Origin: a bacterium
Lineage (GTDB): Bacteria > Actinomycetota > Acidimicrobiia > Spongiisociales > Spongiisociaceae
DNA length: 64,000 bases
Direction of reading: 5' to 3'
NCBI GenBank assembly: GCA_028820935.1
Contig: JAPPHZ010000032.1
Location: 1 to 64,000, forward strand
Made by a program: the position numbers and the translations under genes. This document shows positions 31,012 to 40,915 of this stretch, piece by piece (the stretch's first letter is position 1; each line of letters starts with the position of its first letter). Below the pieces are notes generated by a model. It was given only the letters and a program-made list of their open reading frames with translations. It did no database searches and had not been told where the DNA came from.

Positions 31012-32919
31012 GTGACCCTGGACCGACCCTCGAGCTATGGCGCGAGCGATATCAAGGTACTGCCCGGTCTCGAGGCGGTACGCCGCCGGCCCGGCATGTA
31101 CATCGGCACGACCGGCCCCCGGGGCCTTCACCACCTGGTCTGGGAGGTGGTGGACAACTCGGTCGACGAGGCCATGGCTGGCTGGGCCGACAACATCGAC
31201 GTGGTGCTGGAGGCGGACGGAAGCTGCCGGGTGTCGGATGACGGTCGCGGGATTCCGGTGTTGCGGCATGCCCAGACCCGGAAGTCCGCCCTCACCACGG
31301 TCCTCACCACCCTCCACGCCGGAGGCAAGTTCGAGGAGGGCGCCTACACAGTGTCGGGTGGCCTCCACGGGGTGGGCATATCGGTGGTGAACGCGCTCGC
31401 CGCCCGGTTCGTGGCCGAAGTGGAGCGGGACGGGTTCCGGTGGTCGCAGTCATTCGAGCGCGGCAAGCCGAGTGGGCCGCTGGTGAAGGAGCGCCCGTCC
31501 CGCGAGACCGGTACCACCATCACGTTCTGGCCCGACCCCGAGGTGTTCACCGACACGGTGGACTTCAAGTACGCCACGGTGGCGCAACGGCTCCGGGAAC
31601 TGGCCTTCCTCAACAAGGGGCTCCGCGTGCGCCTGACGGACAAACGGAACGGCAGCCGCGCGGAGACCTTCCGCTACAAGGGCGGCCTGCGGGACTTCAT
31701 CCTCCACCTCAACAGCCGCCGCGAGGCCCTGCACGGGCGGATCCTCTACCTGGAGGACGAGGCGCCGGAGGCGGAGCTGCAGGTCGCTCTCCAGTGGACC
31801 AACTCGTTCAACGAGAACCTGATCAGCTTTGCCAACAACATCAACACGCACGAGGGCGGCACCCATGAGGAGGGCTTCCGCACCGCCCTCACGAAAGCCG
31901 TCAACGAGTTCGCCCGCTCCAAGAACCTCCTCAAGGACAAGGATCCCAACCTGACCGGCGAGGACGTGCGGGAAGGCCTGACCGCGGTGGTGTCCGTGAA
32001 GGTGCGCAACCCGCAGTTCGAGGGGCAGACCAAGACCAAGCTCGGCAACACCGAGATCCGTAGCTACGTGCAGAAGTCCCTCAACCGGATGCTGCCGGAG
32101 TGGTTGGAGCGCTACTCGCCGGACGCCCGGCGGATCGTGGACAAGGCTCGCCAGGCGCAGCACGCCCGCGAGGCGGCTCGCAAGGCCCGTGACGTGATAC
32201 GGCGCAAGTCGTTGCTCGCCTCCTCCCGGCTGCCCGGCAAGCTGGTGGACTGTTCATCCGGCAATCCCGAGATCGCCGAGTTGTTCATCGTGGAGGGGGA
32301 TTCGGCGGCCGGACCGGCGAAGAACGGGCGGGACTCCATGTTCCAGGCGGTGCTTCCCATCCGGGGCAAGATCCTGAACGTGGAGAAGGCCCGGCTGGCA
32401 AAGGCCCTCCACAACAAGGAGATACAGGCCCTGATCACCGCGATCGGCACCGGCATCGGGGAGGACTTCGAGATCGGCAAGGCGCGGTACCACAAGGTCA
32501 TCCTTCTCACGGACGCCGACGTGGACGGCGCCCACATCCGGACCCTGCTGCTGACCTTCTTCTTCCGCCACATGCGGCCCCTGATCGAAGCCGGCTACGT
32601 GTACGTCGCCGTGCCGCCCCTCTACCGGGTCAAGGTCGGGCGGCGGGTCAGCTACCTGGCCGACGATGCCGAGCTGGCGGCCTTCAAGGAGTCGCATCCG
32701 AAGGCCCGGCCCACCCGGTTCAAGGGCCTAGGCGAGATGAACGACTCCGAGCTGGGAGACACCGCTCTCCATCCCGACACCCGGACCCTCGTCCAGGTGG
32801 ACATGGCGGACGCGACAGAGGCCGACCACGTCTTCTCGACCCTGATGGGCGGTGACGTGGCCGCTCGCAAGGAGTTCATCCAGCAGAACGCCGGCGATGT
32901 CCGGTTCCTGGACATCTGA
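31012..32919 (+). CDS. gyrB: DNA gyrase subunit B
   Basis: The 635-residue ATPase subunit supercoils DNA with GyrA. The GHKL site is VVDNSVDEAMAGWADNI, DDGRGIPV and GGLHGVGISVVNAL; the TOPRIM domain is LFIVEGDSAAGPAKNGRDSM and DADVDGAHIRTLLLTFFFR; the end is FIQQNAGDVRFLDI. The usual EGDSAGG reads EGDSAAG here. GTG 31012 starts VTLDRPSSYGASDIKVLPGL; a TTG at 30979 would add 11 residues. Confidence 0.95.
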   Translation: MTLDRPSSYGASDIKVLPGLEAVRRRPGMYIGTTGPRGLHHLVWEVVDNSVDEAMAGWADNIDVVLEADGSCRVSDDGRGIPVLRHAQTRKSALTTVLTTLHAGGKFEEGAYTVSGGLHGVGISVVNALAARFVAEVERDGFRWSQSFERGKPSGPLVKERPSRETGTTITFWPDPEVFTDTVDFKYATVAQRLRELAFLNKGLRVRLTDKRNGSRAETFRYKGGLRDFILHLNSRREALHGRILYLEDEAPEAELQVALQWTNSFNENLISFANNINTHEGGTHEEGFRTALTKAVNEFARSKNLLKDKDPNLTGEDVREGLTAVVSVKVRNPQFEGQTKTKLGNTEIRSYVQKSLNRMLPEWLERYSPDARRIVDKARQAQHAREAARKARDVIRRKSLLASSRLPGKLVDCSSGNPEIAELFIVEGDSAAGPAKNGRDSMFQAVLPIRGKILNVEKARLAKALHNKEIQALITAIGTGIGEDFEIGKARYHKVILLTDADVDGAHIRTLLLTFFFRHMRPLIEAGYVYVAVPPLYRVKVGRRVSYLADDAELAAFKESHPKARPTRFKGLGEMNDSELGDTALHPDTRTLVQVDMADATEADHVFSTLMGGDVAARKEFIQQNAGDVRFLDI

Positions 32920-32935
32920 GCGGGAGGAACGCAGC

Positions 32936-35392
32936 GTGCCGGAGCTCGAGAGGGGAGGCGCCGCCGCCCGCCTGGCGGTCGACATAAACGACGAGATGTC
33001 CAAGTCCTTCGTGGACTACGCCATGTCCGTGATCGTGTCGCGGGCGCTGCCGGACGTGCGGGACGGGCTCAAGCCGGTGCAGAGGCGGATCATCTACGCC
33101 ATGGACGACATGGGGGTGGGGCCGCGGAGTTCCCATCGCAAGTCGGCCACGGTGGTGGGTGAGGTGATCGGTAAGTACCACCCGCACTCCAACGACGCCA
33201 TCTATGACGCCCTCGTCAGGATGGGCCAGTCCTTCTCCCTCCGGTACCCGCTCATCCACCCGCAGGGCAACTTCGGCACGACCGACGATCCGCCGGCGGC
33301 GATGCGCTACACGGAATGCAGGCTGGCTCAGCTGGCAGGGGTGCTGCTCGACGGCATCGACGAGGACACGGTGGACTTCGCCGACAACTTCGACGGTTCC
33401 GAGCAGGAGCCGGTCGTGCTGCCCGCCCGCTTCCCCAACCTGCTGGTCAACGGCTCGCAGGGCATCGCGGTGGGCATGGCCACCAACATCCCGCCCCACA
33501 ACCTGGGGGAGGTCATCGACGCCTGCCTGTTCGGACTTGACAACCCGGACGCCGGTCCCGAGGAGTACCTGTCGATCGTCAAGGGTCCCGACTTCCCCAC
33601 CGGCGGCTACGTGATCGGGACCAAGGGAGTGAAGGACGCGCTGGTGTCGGGGCGGGGCTCGGTCCGGATGCGGGCGGTGACCGATGTCGAGCCGATCCGC
33701 AAGAACCGCACCGCCATCGTGGTCACCGAGCTGCCCTACCAGGTGAGCCAGGATCGGGTCATGGCGCGGATCGCCACCCTCGTCCAGCAGAAGACGCTGG
33801 AGGGTATCTCCGACCTGCGCAACGAGTCCTCCGCCCGCGTGGGCGTGCGGCTGGTCATCGAGCTCAAGAAGGACGTCAACCCCAAGGTGGTGCTGAACAA
33901 CCTGTTCAAGCACACCAACCTCGAGGAGAACTTCGGCGTCAACGCGGTGGCCCTGGTGGACGGGGTGCCGCGCACCCTCAACATCGCCGAGTTGGTCCAG
34001 TACTTCCTCGACCACCAGATGGAGGTCATCGAGCGACGCACCCGCTTCCGCCTGAAGCGGGCGCAGGCCCGCGCCCACATCCTCGAGGGGCTGATCGTGG
34101 CGGTGGACAACATCGACGAAGTGATCGCGGTGATCCGGGGGAGTGAGGACGTCGCCTCGGCCCGGGCCGCTCTCATGGACCGGTTCCCGCTGTCGGAGAT
34201 ACAGGCCCGAGCCATCCTCGACATGGCCTTGCGCCGCCTCACCTCGCTGGAGACCGCCAAGCTACGCGACGAACTCGCCGGGCTGGTGAAGTTGATCGCC
34301 GAGTTGAGCACCATCCTGGCCGATCCGGTCCGGCGCCGGGCGATCATCGCCGGCGAGCTCCAGGCCACCCGCGAGGCCCACGGAGGCGCTCGCCGCACCC
34401 AGGTCATGCCGGCCGAGTCCGAGCTGTCCCTGGAGGATCTCATCGCCGACGAGGAGATCATCGTCACGGTGTCGGCCAAGGGGTACGTCAAGTCGGTGGC
34501 GGCCAACGCCTACCGGGCCCAGGGCCGGGGCGGTAAGGGGGTGAAGGCGGCGGCGCTGCGCGGCGACGACTACCTGACCCACGTGATCCATACCACCGCT
34601 CACTCCTACCTCCTCTTCTTCACCAACCGGGGACGCGTTTACCGGGTCAGGGCGCACGAGATCCCCCGCAAGGCCCGTACCGCCCGGGGGGTCCTCGCCC
34701 ACAGCGTGCTACCGCTGGATCCCCAGGAGCGCATTGAGGCGATCGTGGACACCCGCGACTACGAGTCATACCGCTACATGGTGATGGTGACCAGGAAGGG
34801 GAAGGTCAAGCGCACCGCCTTCCGGGAGTACGACAGCCGCTACGCCCGGCTGGTGGCGATCCGGCTGGCCGAAGACGACGAGGTGGTGACCGTTCACTCC
34901 ACCGACGGCAAGAGCGACCTGCTCCTCTTCACCCGCCGGGGGATGGGGATTCGCTTCTCGGAGAACGACGTCCGCGCCCGGGGCAGGGCCACACAGGGCG
35001 TTATCGGGATCCGCCTCAATCCGGGGGACGAGGTGGTGGGAGCGGCCGCCACGCTGGAAGGCGACGACATCCTGCTGCTGACCTCCGGAGGTTTCGGGAA
35101 GCGCGTGCGGTCGGCGCTGTTCAAGCGCCAGGCCAGGGCCGGCAAGGGCGTCAAGGCCATGAAGCTCACGAAGGTACGAGGGGAGATGGTGGGCGCCCGG
35201 GCGGTTACTCCAGGGAGCCAGGTGATGATCGTCTCCACCGGCGGCGTCGCCATACGCACCGCCACCGACTCGATCAGCCGCCAGAGCCGTATCGCCAGCG
35301 GCGTGAAGGTGATGAACCTGCCTGACGGCGCCAGTGTCGCCAGCTTCGCTCCCGTTCCCATGGACACAGGCATCGCTACCGGGGCGAAGTGA
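32936..35392 (+). CDS. gyrA: DNA gyrase subunit A
   Basis: The 818-residue subunit cuts and rejoins [23 protein letters not shown] starts the domain and the catalytic Tyr is in [10 protein letters not shown]. The C-terminal beta-pinwheel has a GyrA-box-like QGRGGKG, supporting gyrase over topoisomerase IV. The quinolone region reads [17 protein letters not shown] where [17 protein letters not shown] is usual, and [20 protein letters not shown] is two residues shorter than common GyrA. GTG 32936 follows a GGGAGGAA site 17 bases after gyrB. Confidence 0.95.
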   Translation: MPELERGGAAARLAVDINDEMSKSFVDYAMSVIVSRALPDVRDGLKPVQRRIIYAMDDMGVGPRSSHRKSATVVGEVIGKYHPHSNDAIYDALVRMGQSFSLRYPLIHPQGNFGTTDDPPAAMRYTECRLAQLAGVLLDGIDEDTVDFADNFDGSEQEPVVLPARFPNLLVNGSQGIAVGMATNIPPHNLGEVIDACLFGLDNPDAGPEEYLSIVKGPDFPTGGYVIGTKGVKDALVSGRGSVRMRAVTDVEPIRKNRTAIVVTELPYQVSQDRVMARIATLVQQKTLEGISDLRNESSARVGVRLVIELKKDVNPKVVLNNLFKHTNLEENFGVNAVALVDGVPRTLNIAELVQYFLDHQMEVIERRTRFRLKRAQARAHILEGLIVAVDNIDEVIAVIRGSEDVASARAALMDRFPLSEIQARAILDMALRRLTSLETAKLRDELAGLVKLIAELSTILADPVRRRAIIAGELQATREAHGGARRTQVMPAESELSLEDLIADEEIIVTVSAKGYVKSVAANAYRAQGRGGKGVKAAALRGDDYLTHVIHTTAHSYLLFFTNRGRVYRVRAHEIPRKARTARGVLAHSVLPLDPQERIEAIVDTRDYESYRYMVMVTRKGKVKRTAFREYDSRYARLVAIRLAEDDEVVTVHSTDGKSDLLLFTRRGMGIRFSENDVRARGRATQGVIGIRLNPGDEVVGAAATLEGDDILLLTSGGFGKRVRSALFKRQARAGKGVKAMKLTKVRGEMVGARAVTPGSQVMIVSTGGVAIRTATDSISRQSRIASGVKVMNLPDGASVASFAPVPMDTGIATGAK

Positions 35393-35844
35393 CGGAGGCG
35401 CGGTTGGGGGCCTGGTCCGCCCCGCCCACCACGCAACGCCGGGTTCGCCGGATTCTCCGCAAGTTCGATCCGTGGACGGTCATGAAGGTGTCCGCGGTCC
35501 TGTCCGCGCTGGCCGCGCTCGGGCTGGTGCTGCTGTCGGTGATGGTCTGGGCGGTGATCTCCCGGCTCGGCCTGGTGTCCGCATTCGACGAGGCCGCCGC
35601 CCGGGTGGCGCTGATCGAGCCCGGCGAGTCGCTCTTCAAGACGGGCGGCGAGTACCTGCGCGGCATGATCCTGCTGGCGGCCAGCTGGATGGCCGGGACC
35701 ACCGCCACGCTGACCGTGGGGGCGGTGCTGTACAACCTGCTGGCGGACCTGGTCGGCGGGATCGAGTTCACGGTGCTGGAGGAGGTGCCGGTGGATACCG
35801 CCCGGCACGACCCCGGGGGACGATCACTCGTCGGGGGGATGTGA
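35389..35844 (+). CDS. DUF3566 membrane protein, first of a tandem pair
   Basis: The 151-residue protein has the DUF3566 pattern: RKFDPWTVMKVSAVLSALAA, two membrane helices and YNLLADLVGGIEFTVLEE. GTG overlaps the gyrA stop (GTGA). One such gene normally follows gyrA in actinobacteria; its role is linked to cell-wall growth in some species but is not settled. Confidence 0.85.
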   Translation: MTEARLGAWSAPPTTQRRVRRILRKFDPWTVMKVSAVLSALAALGLVLLSVMVWAVISRLGLVSAFDEAAARVALIEPGESLFKTGGEYLRGMILLAASWMAGTTATLTVGAVLYNLLADLVGGIEFTVLEEVPVDTARHDPGGRSLVGGM

Positions 35845-36323
35845 TGGCGACCGTACGGCGGGTGAGGCGCGTGATCCGCAAGTTCGATCCGTGGACGGTG
35901 TTCAAGGTGTCGCTCCTCCTGCACGTGGTGTTCGCAGCCGCCACGTTGATCGGCCTGCTCCTCATGTGGTCCCTGGTGGAGAGGGCGGGCATCCCCGCCT
36001 CGCTCGACCGGTTCCTGATCACTATCAGCCTGGTTGACGAGGGCTCGGTCTTCTTCGACAACGGGAGCCGGTTCATCCGGGTGGCGATCTTCTTCTCGGT
36101 GGTGTTCGGGGCGGCGATGACCCTGCTGACCACGCTGGCGGCGGTGTTCTACAACCTGACGTCCGACGTGGTGGGCGGCGTGGAGGTGGTCATGCTGGAG
36201 GAGACATTGCAGGTGCCGGCGGCCCCGGTGCCCAGCCCCCCGGATCCGGACCCGGAGACCCCACCCGAGGGCTCCGCCGAGATGCCCACCCTGGCCGGCG
36301 ACCGCTGGTGGAGTAGTTTCTAG
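35844..36323 (+). CDS. DUF3566 membrane protein, second of a tandem pair
   Basis: The 159-residue protein repeats the architecture: VIRKFDPWTVFKVSLLLHVV, two membrane helices and YNLTSDVVGGVEVVMLEE, followed by a Pro-rich tail. The ATG overlaps the previous stop by one base. The DNA around KFDPWTV is nearly identical in both copies (35458 and 35877), consistent with a local gene duplication followed by divergence of the loops. Confidence 0.85.
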   Translation: MATVRRVRRVIRKFDPWTVFKVSLLLHVVFAAATLIGLLLMWSLVERAGIPASLDRFLITISLVDEGSVFFDNGSRFIRVAIFFSVVFGAAMTLLTTLAAVFYNLTSDVVGGVEVVMLEETLQVPAAPVPSPPDPDPETPPEGSAEMPTLAGDRWWSSF

Positions 36324-36345
36324 CTGTACGTCTCTAGTTTCCGTC
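36313..36345. repeat. Degenerate TAGTTT-type intergenic repeat
   Basis: TAGTTTCTAGCTGTACG, then TCTCTAGTTTCC resemble the TAGTTG repeat at other gene ends but are more diverged. They begin inside the last codons of the DUF3566 gene. Confidence 0.35.
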
Positions 36346-36369
36346 AACCACCAACCAGGGACTGATCAC

Positions 36370-37116
36370 CTAGGCGGCGGCGAACCGGGCCACCTGCATG
36401 CCGGCGTCCTGGGCCAGGCGTACGAAGACCCCTTCCGGATCACCGGGACCGCCGGCGCCGCGCGGGTAGGCGCCGCGCGCGGCGGCCAGGATGGCCGCGC
36501 CGAAGCACACCGCGTCGAGGAATCTCGCCTCGTCCGAGACGCCGTGGACCACGGATGCGCTCCCCTCGGCGTCACGGAACTCGAGATCGACCCGGACCGC
36601 CTTCCACGCCGAGTCTGTGGGGGCCGGGCAGCATGCCACATCCGGCCAGGGAAGGGGGTTCTCCCCCCAGCCGGCCCACAGCGACCCGACCGGCTCGGGG
36701 AATGTGACCGCCCGGCCGGCCCGGAGCGGCCGGCCCGCCACGGTCCACGCCAGGCGGGCGTTGACCGGCTCGGCCGACCGGGGAAGCATCGACAGGGCCA
36801 GCGCGGCGGCCAGGCCCGCCCCGCTCCCGGCTCCGCTGACGATCGTGGCGCCGGGGGCTACGGCGAAGCGGGCCGGCAGGTCGGCGGAAACCACCACGGG
36901 CAGGCCCAGATCGCACGCCTCCTCGACGAGCGGGAGGCAGGCGGCGGTCACGGCGTCGACAGCGAGCACGTCCCAGCCGGCCACCGAGCCCGGTGGTGCT
37001 GCGGAATCCGGGCCGGTCTGCAACCGGCCGATCTCCACACCCGGGTCGGCCTGGAGCACCCGGATCACACGGTTGCTCCGATCGCCGCCCGTGTGGAGAG
37101 CGATTCGATGGGTCAC
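36370..37116 (-). CDS. Hypothetical Rossmann-like protein
   Basis: I do not recognise this 248-residue protein firmly. It has a nucleotide-binding-like start (RIALHTGGDRSNRVIRVLQA), a DAVTAACLPLVEEACDLGLP segment and PVVVSADLPARFAVAPGATI, which recall NAD-binding saccharopine-dehydrogenase-like enzymes. GTG 37116 is chosen because it overlaps the stop of the small upstream gene (GTGA). The middle part contains VACCPAPTDSAW, and there is no membrane helix. Confidence 0.65.
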   Translation of the reverse strand: MTHRIALHTGGDRSNRVIRVLQADPGVEIGRLQTGPDSAAPPGSVAGWDVLAVDAVTAACLPLVEEACDLGLPVVVSADLPARFAVAPGATIVSGAGSGAGLAAALALSMLPRSAEPVNARLAWTVAGRPLRAGRAVTFPEPVGSLWAGWGENPLPWPDVACCPAPTDSAWKAVRVDLEFRDAEGSASVVHGVSDEARFLDAVCFGAAILAAARGAYPRGAGGPGDPEGVFVRLAQDAGMQVARFAAA

Positions 37117-37250
37117 CGATGGCCCACGGGATGCCAGGTGCCGGGTGTGGCGGGGGGCTCCGTGTAGGCCGAGGCCCGCAACCTCCACGAGGTCACCGCG
37201 GCAGCGGCCGTCGCCAGCAGGGCCAGTGCCAGGAGCGTTCGGAACTTCAT
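37113..37250 (-). CDS. Very small membrane-anchored protein (DLW-39-like)
   Basis: The 45-residue product MKFRTLLALALLATAAAAVT is one helix followed by SWRLRASAYTEPPATPGTW. Actinobacteria often carry a DLW-39 family micro-protein just after the DUF3566 gene with this layout; the DLW triplet itself is absent. Its stop overlaps the GTG of the next gene. Confidence 0.55.
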   Translation of the reverse strand: MKFRTLLALALLATAAAAVTSWRLRASAYTEPPATPGTWHPVGHR

Positions 37251-37349
37251 GCCGGAGAGTCTACGAGTTTGCCGTTGCCTAGTTGGCGGCGCGGCAGCGC
37301 GGCCCTCTCCACCGGAGAGCGGCGGTCGGCTCACGAGATCGGCCAAGGG

Positions 37350-37785
37350 GGTTGAAAGCGTCACACCCTCACGATACGTTGCTGGTTGCCAAGCACCACT
37401 ACCGGCCGAAGGCTCTTGCCGATCGGTTCGGCCGGCCTGGAGGGAACATACAGGGCTTCATGGAGCGAGCCGCCGAAACCCGGCATCCGGTCGGGCACGG
37501 CCGACCACGCTCCGAGCCACGGTGGCGGCGGCGGGGGAGGGCCCGGTGCGGGACGCGTTTGGGCGATTTTCGCGTTCTTGTCGGGCCGAGGAAACCAGGT
37601 CCATCATCCTGAGCGGCGACACCTCCACCCGCAACCCCTAACCCCCCGCCATGCCCCCATCCGCGGTTCCTCAGGATCAGGGCGTCATGGGTGGTGCGGT
37701 GTTCCTCAGGTTCGGGGGCTGCAATGTTCTTGAGGCGTGGGGCGTCATGGGTGGTGCGGTGTTCCTGAGGATCGAGGCGTGCCAC
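37350..37785 (+). repeat. ~400 bp non-coding repeat, copy B (forward orientation)
   Basis: It matches the reverse complement of 15905-16305. Shared blocks include GTTGCCAAGCACC-style sequence, TACCGGCCGA, GAGGGAACATAC, TGGAGCGAGC, CCCGGCATCC, CCGACCACGCTCC and GGGCCCGGTGCGGG. Its right end again has repeated TTCCTCAGG modules with GGGCGTCATGGGTGGTGCGG (37670-37780). It ends 12 bases before the AlkD-like gene. 37251-37349 holds nothing recognised. Confidence 0.8.
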
Positions 37786-37796
37786 AATCGCGCCGC

Positions 37797-38486
37797 ATGG
37801 ATGAATCACTGAGGGCCGATCTAGTGGCCCGCCTTGCCGCCGCCGGCGATCCCGACCGGGCGGAGGGCCAGCAGCGATACATGAAGTCAGAACTCCCCTT
37901 TCACGGGGTCCGGGTGCCCGAGGTGCGGCGCCTGGCCGGGGCGGTCGTCAGGGACCATCCGCTGACCGATCCCGATGCCTGGGAGGAGACCGTTGTCGGG
38001 ATATGGCGGGCGGCCACACACCGGGAGCAGCGCTACGGGGCCATCGAGTTGGCCTACGCCCGGCCCTACCGAGGGTGGCTGCGGCCCGATCGGCTGGCGA
38101 TGGTGGACGAGATGATCGTTACCGGCGCCTGGTGGGACTACGTGGATCAACTGGCGAGCAAGCACATGGGCCACCTGCTCGGTACGTACCCGGCGGACAT
38201 CCGTCCGGTACTGCTCTCGTGGGCGGAGGACGACGACATATGGCGGCGCCGGACCGCGATACTGGCCCAACTCCGGTTCAAGGACCGTACCGATCCCGAC
38301 CTCCTCTTCACCGTGATCGAACCTTCCATCGCCCGCAAGGAGTTCTTCCTGCGCAAGGCGATCGGATGGGCGCTGCGGGCGTACTCCAAGACCTGCCCCG
38401 ACGCGGTGACCCGCTACGTGGAGGCCAACCGCCGCCGTCTCTCCCCCCTCAGCAGGCGCGAGGCCATGAAGGCGCTGGATTCCTAG
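37797..38486 (+). CDS. AlkD-like DNA alkylation repair protein
   Basis: The 229-residue protein is built of helical ALK repeats: KSELPFHGVRVPEVRRLAGA, QRYGAIELAYARPYRGWLRP, WWDYVDQLASKHMGHLL, DDDIWRRRTAILAQLRFKD and KEFFLRKAIGWALRAYSKTC. The Trp, Asp and Arg positions (WDYVD, RRRTAI, KAIGWALR) match the alkylpurine glycosylase AlkD, which removes 3- and 7-alkylpurines. ATG 37797 starts the first helix. Confidence 0.88.
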   Translation: MDESLRADLVARLAAAGDPDRAEGQQRYMKSELPFHGVRVPEVRRLAGAVVRDHPLTDPDAWEETVVGIWRAATHREQRYGAIELAYARPYRGWLRPDRLAMVDEMIVTGAWWDYVDQLASKHMGHLLGTYPADIRPVLLSWAEDDDIWRRRTAILAQLRFKDRTDPDLLFTVIEPSIARKEFFLRKAIGWALRAYSKTCPDAVTRYVEANRRRLSPLSRREAMKALDS

Positions 38487-38620
38487 TGGCCTGCGGCCAC
38501 CGATCCGGCGGTAATCGGGGGTGGCGCATCCACCCACCACACGAGATCTCTTAATACCAACACTTGCAAGATGGACTCATAGCAACTTCAATTGAGAAGA
38601 AGGCAACGTGAGGACTCCCG

Positions 38621-39810
38621 GTGCACGAGCCAGCTGAAGAGGCATCGCAGGACCGCCACGACCACCATGACCACGGTCACGGCCATGGTCACGATCACGC
38701 GCCGGCTCCAGGACACCACGACGACCATGATCACGGTCACGACCATGACCACAGTCACGGCCATGGTCACGATCACGCGCCGGCTCAAGGAGTGCTCTCC
38801 AAGCTGAAACACCTTGTCGTGCCTCACTCCCACGACCACAGCGAGACGATCCAGTCGGCCGACGAGTCGAGCGAAGAGGGGATACGGGCCGCATGGATCG
38901 GGCTGGCCGGCATGATGGCGACCGCGGTGGCACAGGTAGTCATCGTTGCTCTGTCGGGTTCGATCGCGTTGCTGGCTGACACCATCCACAACCTTGGCCA
39001 TGCCGCTACCACGATCCCGTTGATCGTGGCGTTTCGCATGGGCCGCTGGCGAGCTACCAAGCGATACACCTACGGCTTCCGGCGAGCCGAGGACCTTGTC
39101 GGGCTGTTCATCGGGTTGATCATCCTGGCAAGCGTGGCGATCATCATTTGGGAGTCCGTCGACGCCTTGATCAACCCGCGAGTGGTGACCAATCTCTGGT
39201 GGGTGTTCGCGGCGGGGATCGTGGGTTTTCTCGGAAACGAGATCGTGGCTGTCTATCGGATCCGCGCCGGTCGGCGGATTGGCTCTGCGGCACTCATTGC
39301 TGAAGGCCAGCATGCACGAGCGGATGGACTGACATCGATCGCGGTTGCGATCGGCATGGTCGGAGTCTGGCTCGGCTACCCCCGAGCCGACCCGATCGTG
39401 GGATTCCTGATCGCGATCGTGATTCTTGGAATCCTCGTATCGTCAATGCGTACCGTTGTGAGGCGGCTGATGGACGGTGTCGACGAGGGGCTGATTGACC
39501 ACCTCACCGCGACAGTCAAAGAGACACCCGGTGTGGTGGCAGTCGACACGGTGCGCGCCAGGTGGTCGGGCCATCGGATGTCGGGGGAGGTCGCAATCCA
39601 GATCGACCCGGCGCAGACTGTGCTCCGAGGCCACCGAATCGCCGAAGAGGTAGAACACGCCGTACTTCATGCCGTGCCCAACACGGATAGCGTTGTCGTC
39701 CATTTGCATCCTGCGGTCCCGGCAGATGAGGCGTCGAGTCTGCATGAGCTCTCGGGCCACCACGCCAGTCGCGAGGCCAGGGAGGCGTACAGAGCCCGCC
39801 AGGCCTCTCA

Positions 39811-39814
<4 letters not shown>
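38621..39814 (+). CDS. Cation diffusion facilitator with His-rich N-terminus
   Basis: The 397-residue transporter exports Zn/Co/Cd-type ions in exchange for protons. The first 75 residues contain about 30 His in HDHGHGHGHDHAPAPGHHD-like runs. Six membrane helices follow, with metal-site residues in LADTIHNLGHAA (D, H) and ARADGLTSI (D), then a cytoplasmic ferredoxin-like domain. The His-rich part contains a DNA direct repeat (about 38668-38707 and 38748-38787), so it may change length. GTG 38621 follows a weak site. Confidence 0.9.
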
Positions 39815-40802
<988 letters not shown>

Positions 40803-40915
40803 GGGTGTCCTGATCGCTGTAGACGAGCGCTTCGGGGCCATCCTACGTCGGGCCGGGCTCTCCGACCGCTGCGAGTGGGCCGGTTACGAGAACCCGTCCC
40901 CGAGGGGCGGGAGAG

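Noticed and set aside
35334-35843. Extended start of the second DUF3566 gene
   Set aside because: The frame before 35844 overlaps gyrA and the first DUF3566 gene out of frame; the ATG at 35844 starts the conserved domain.
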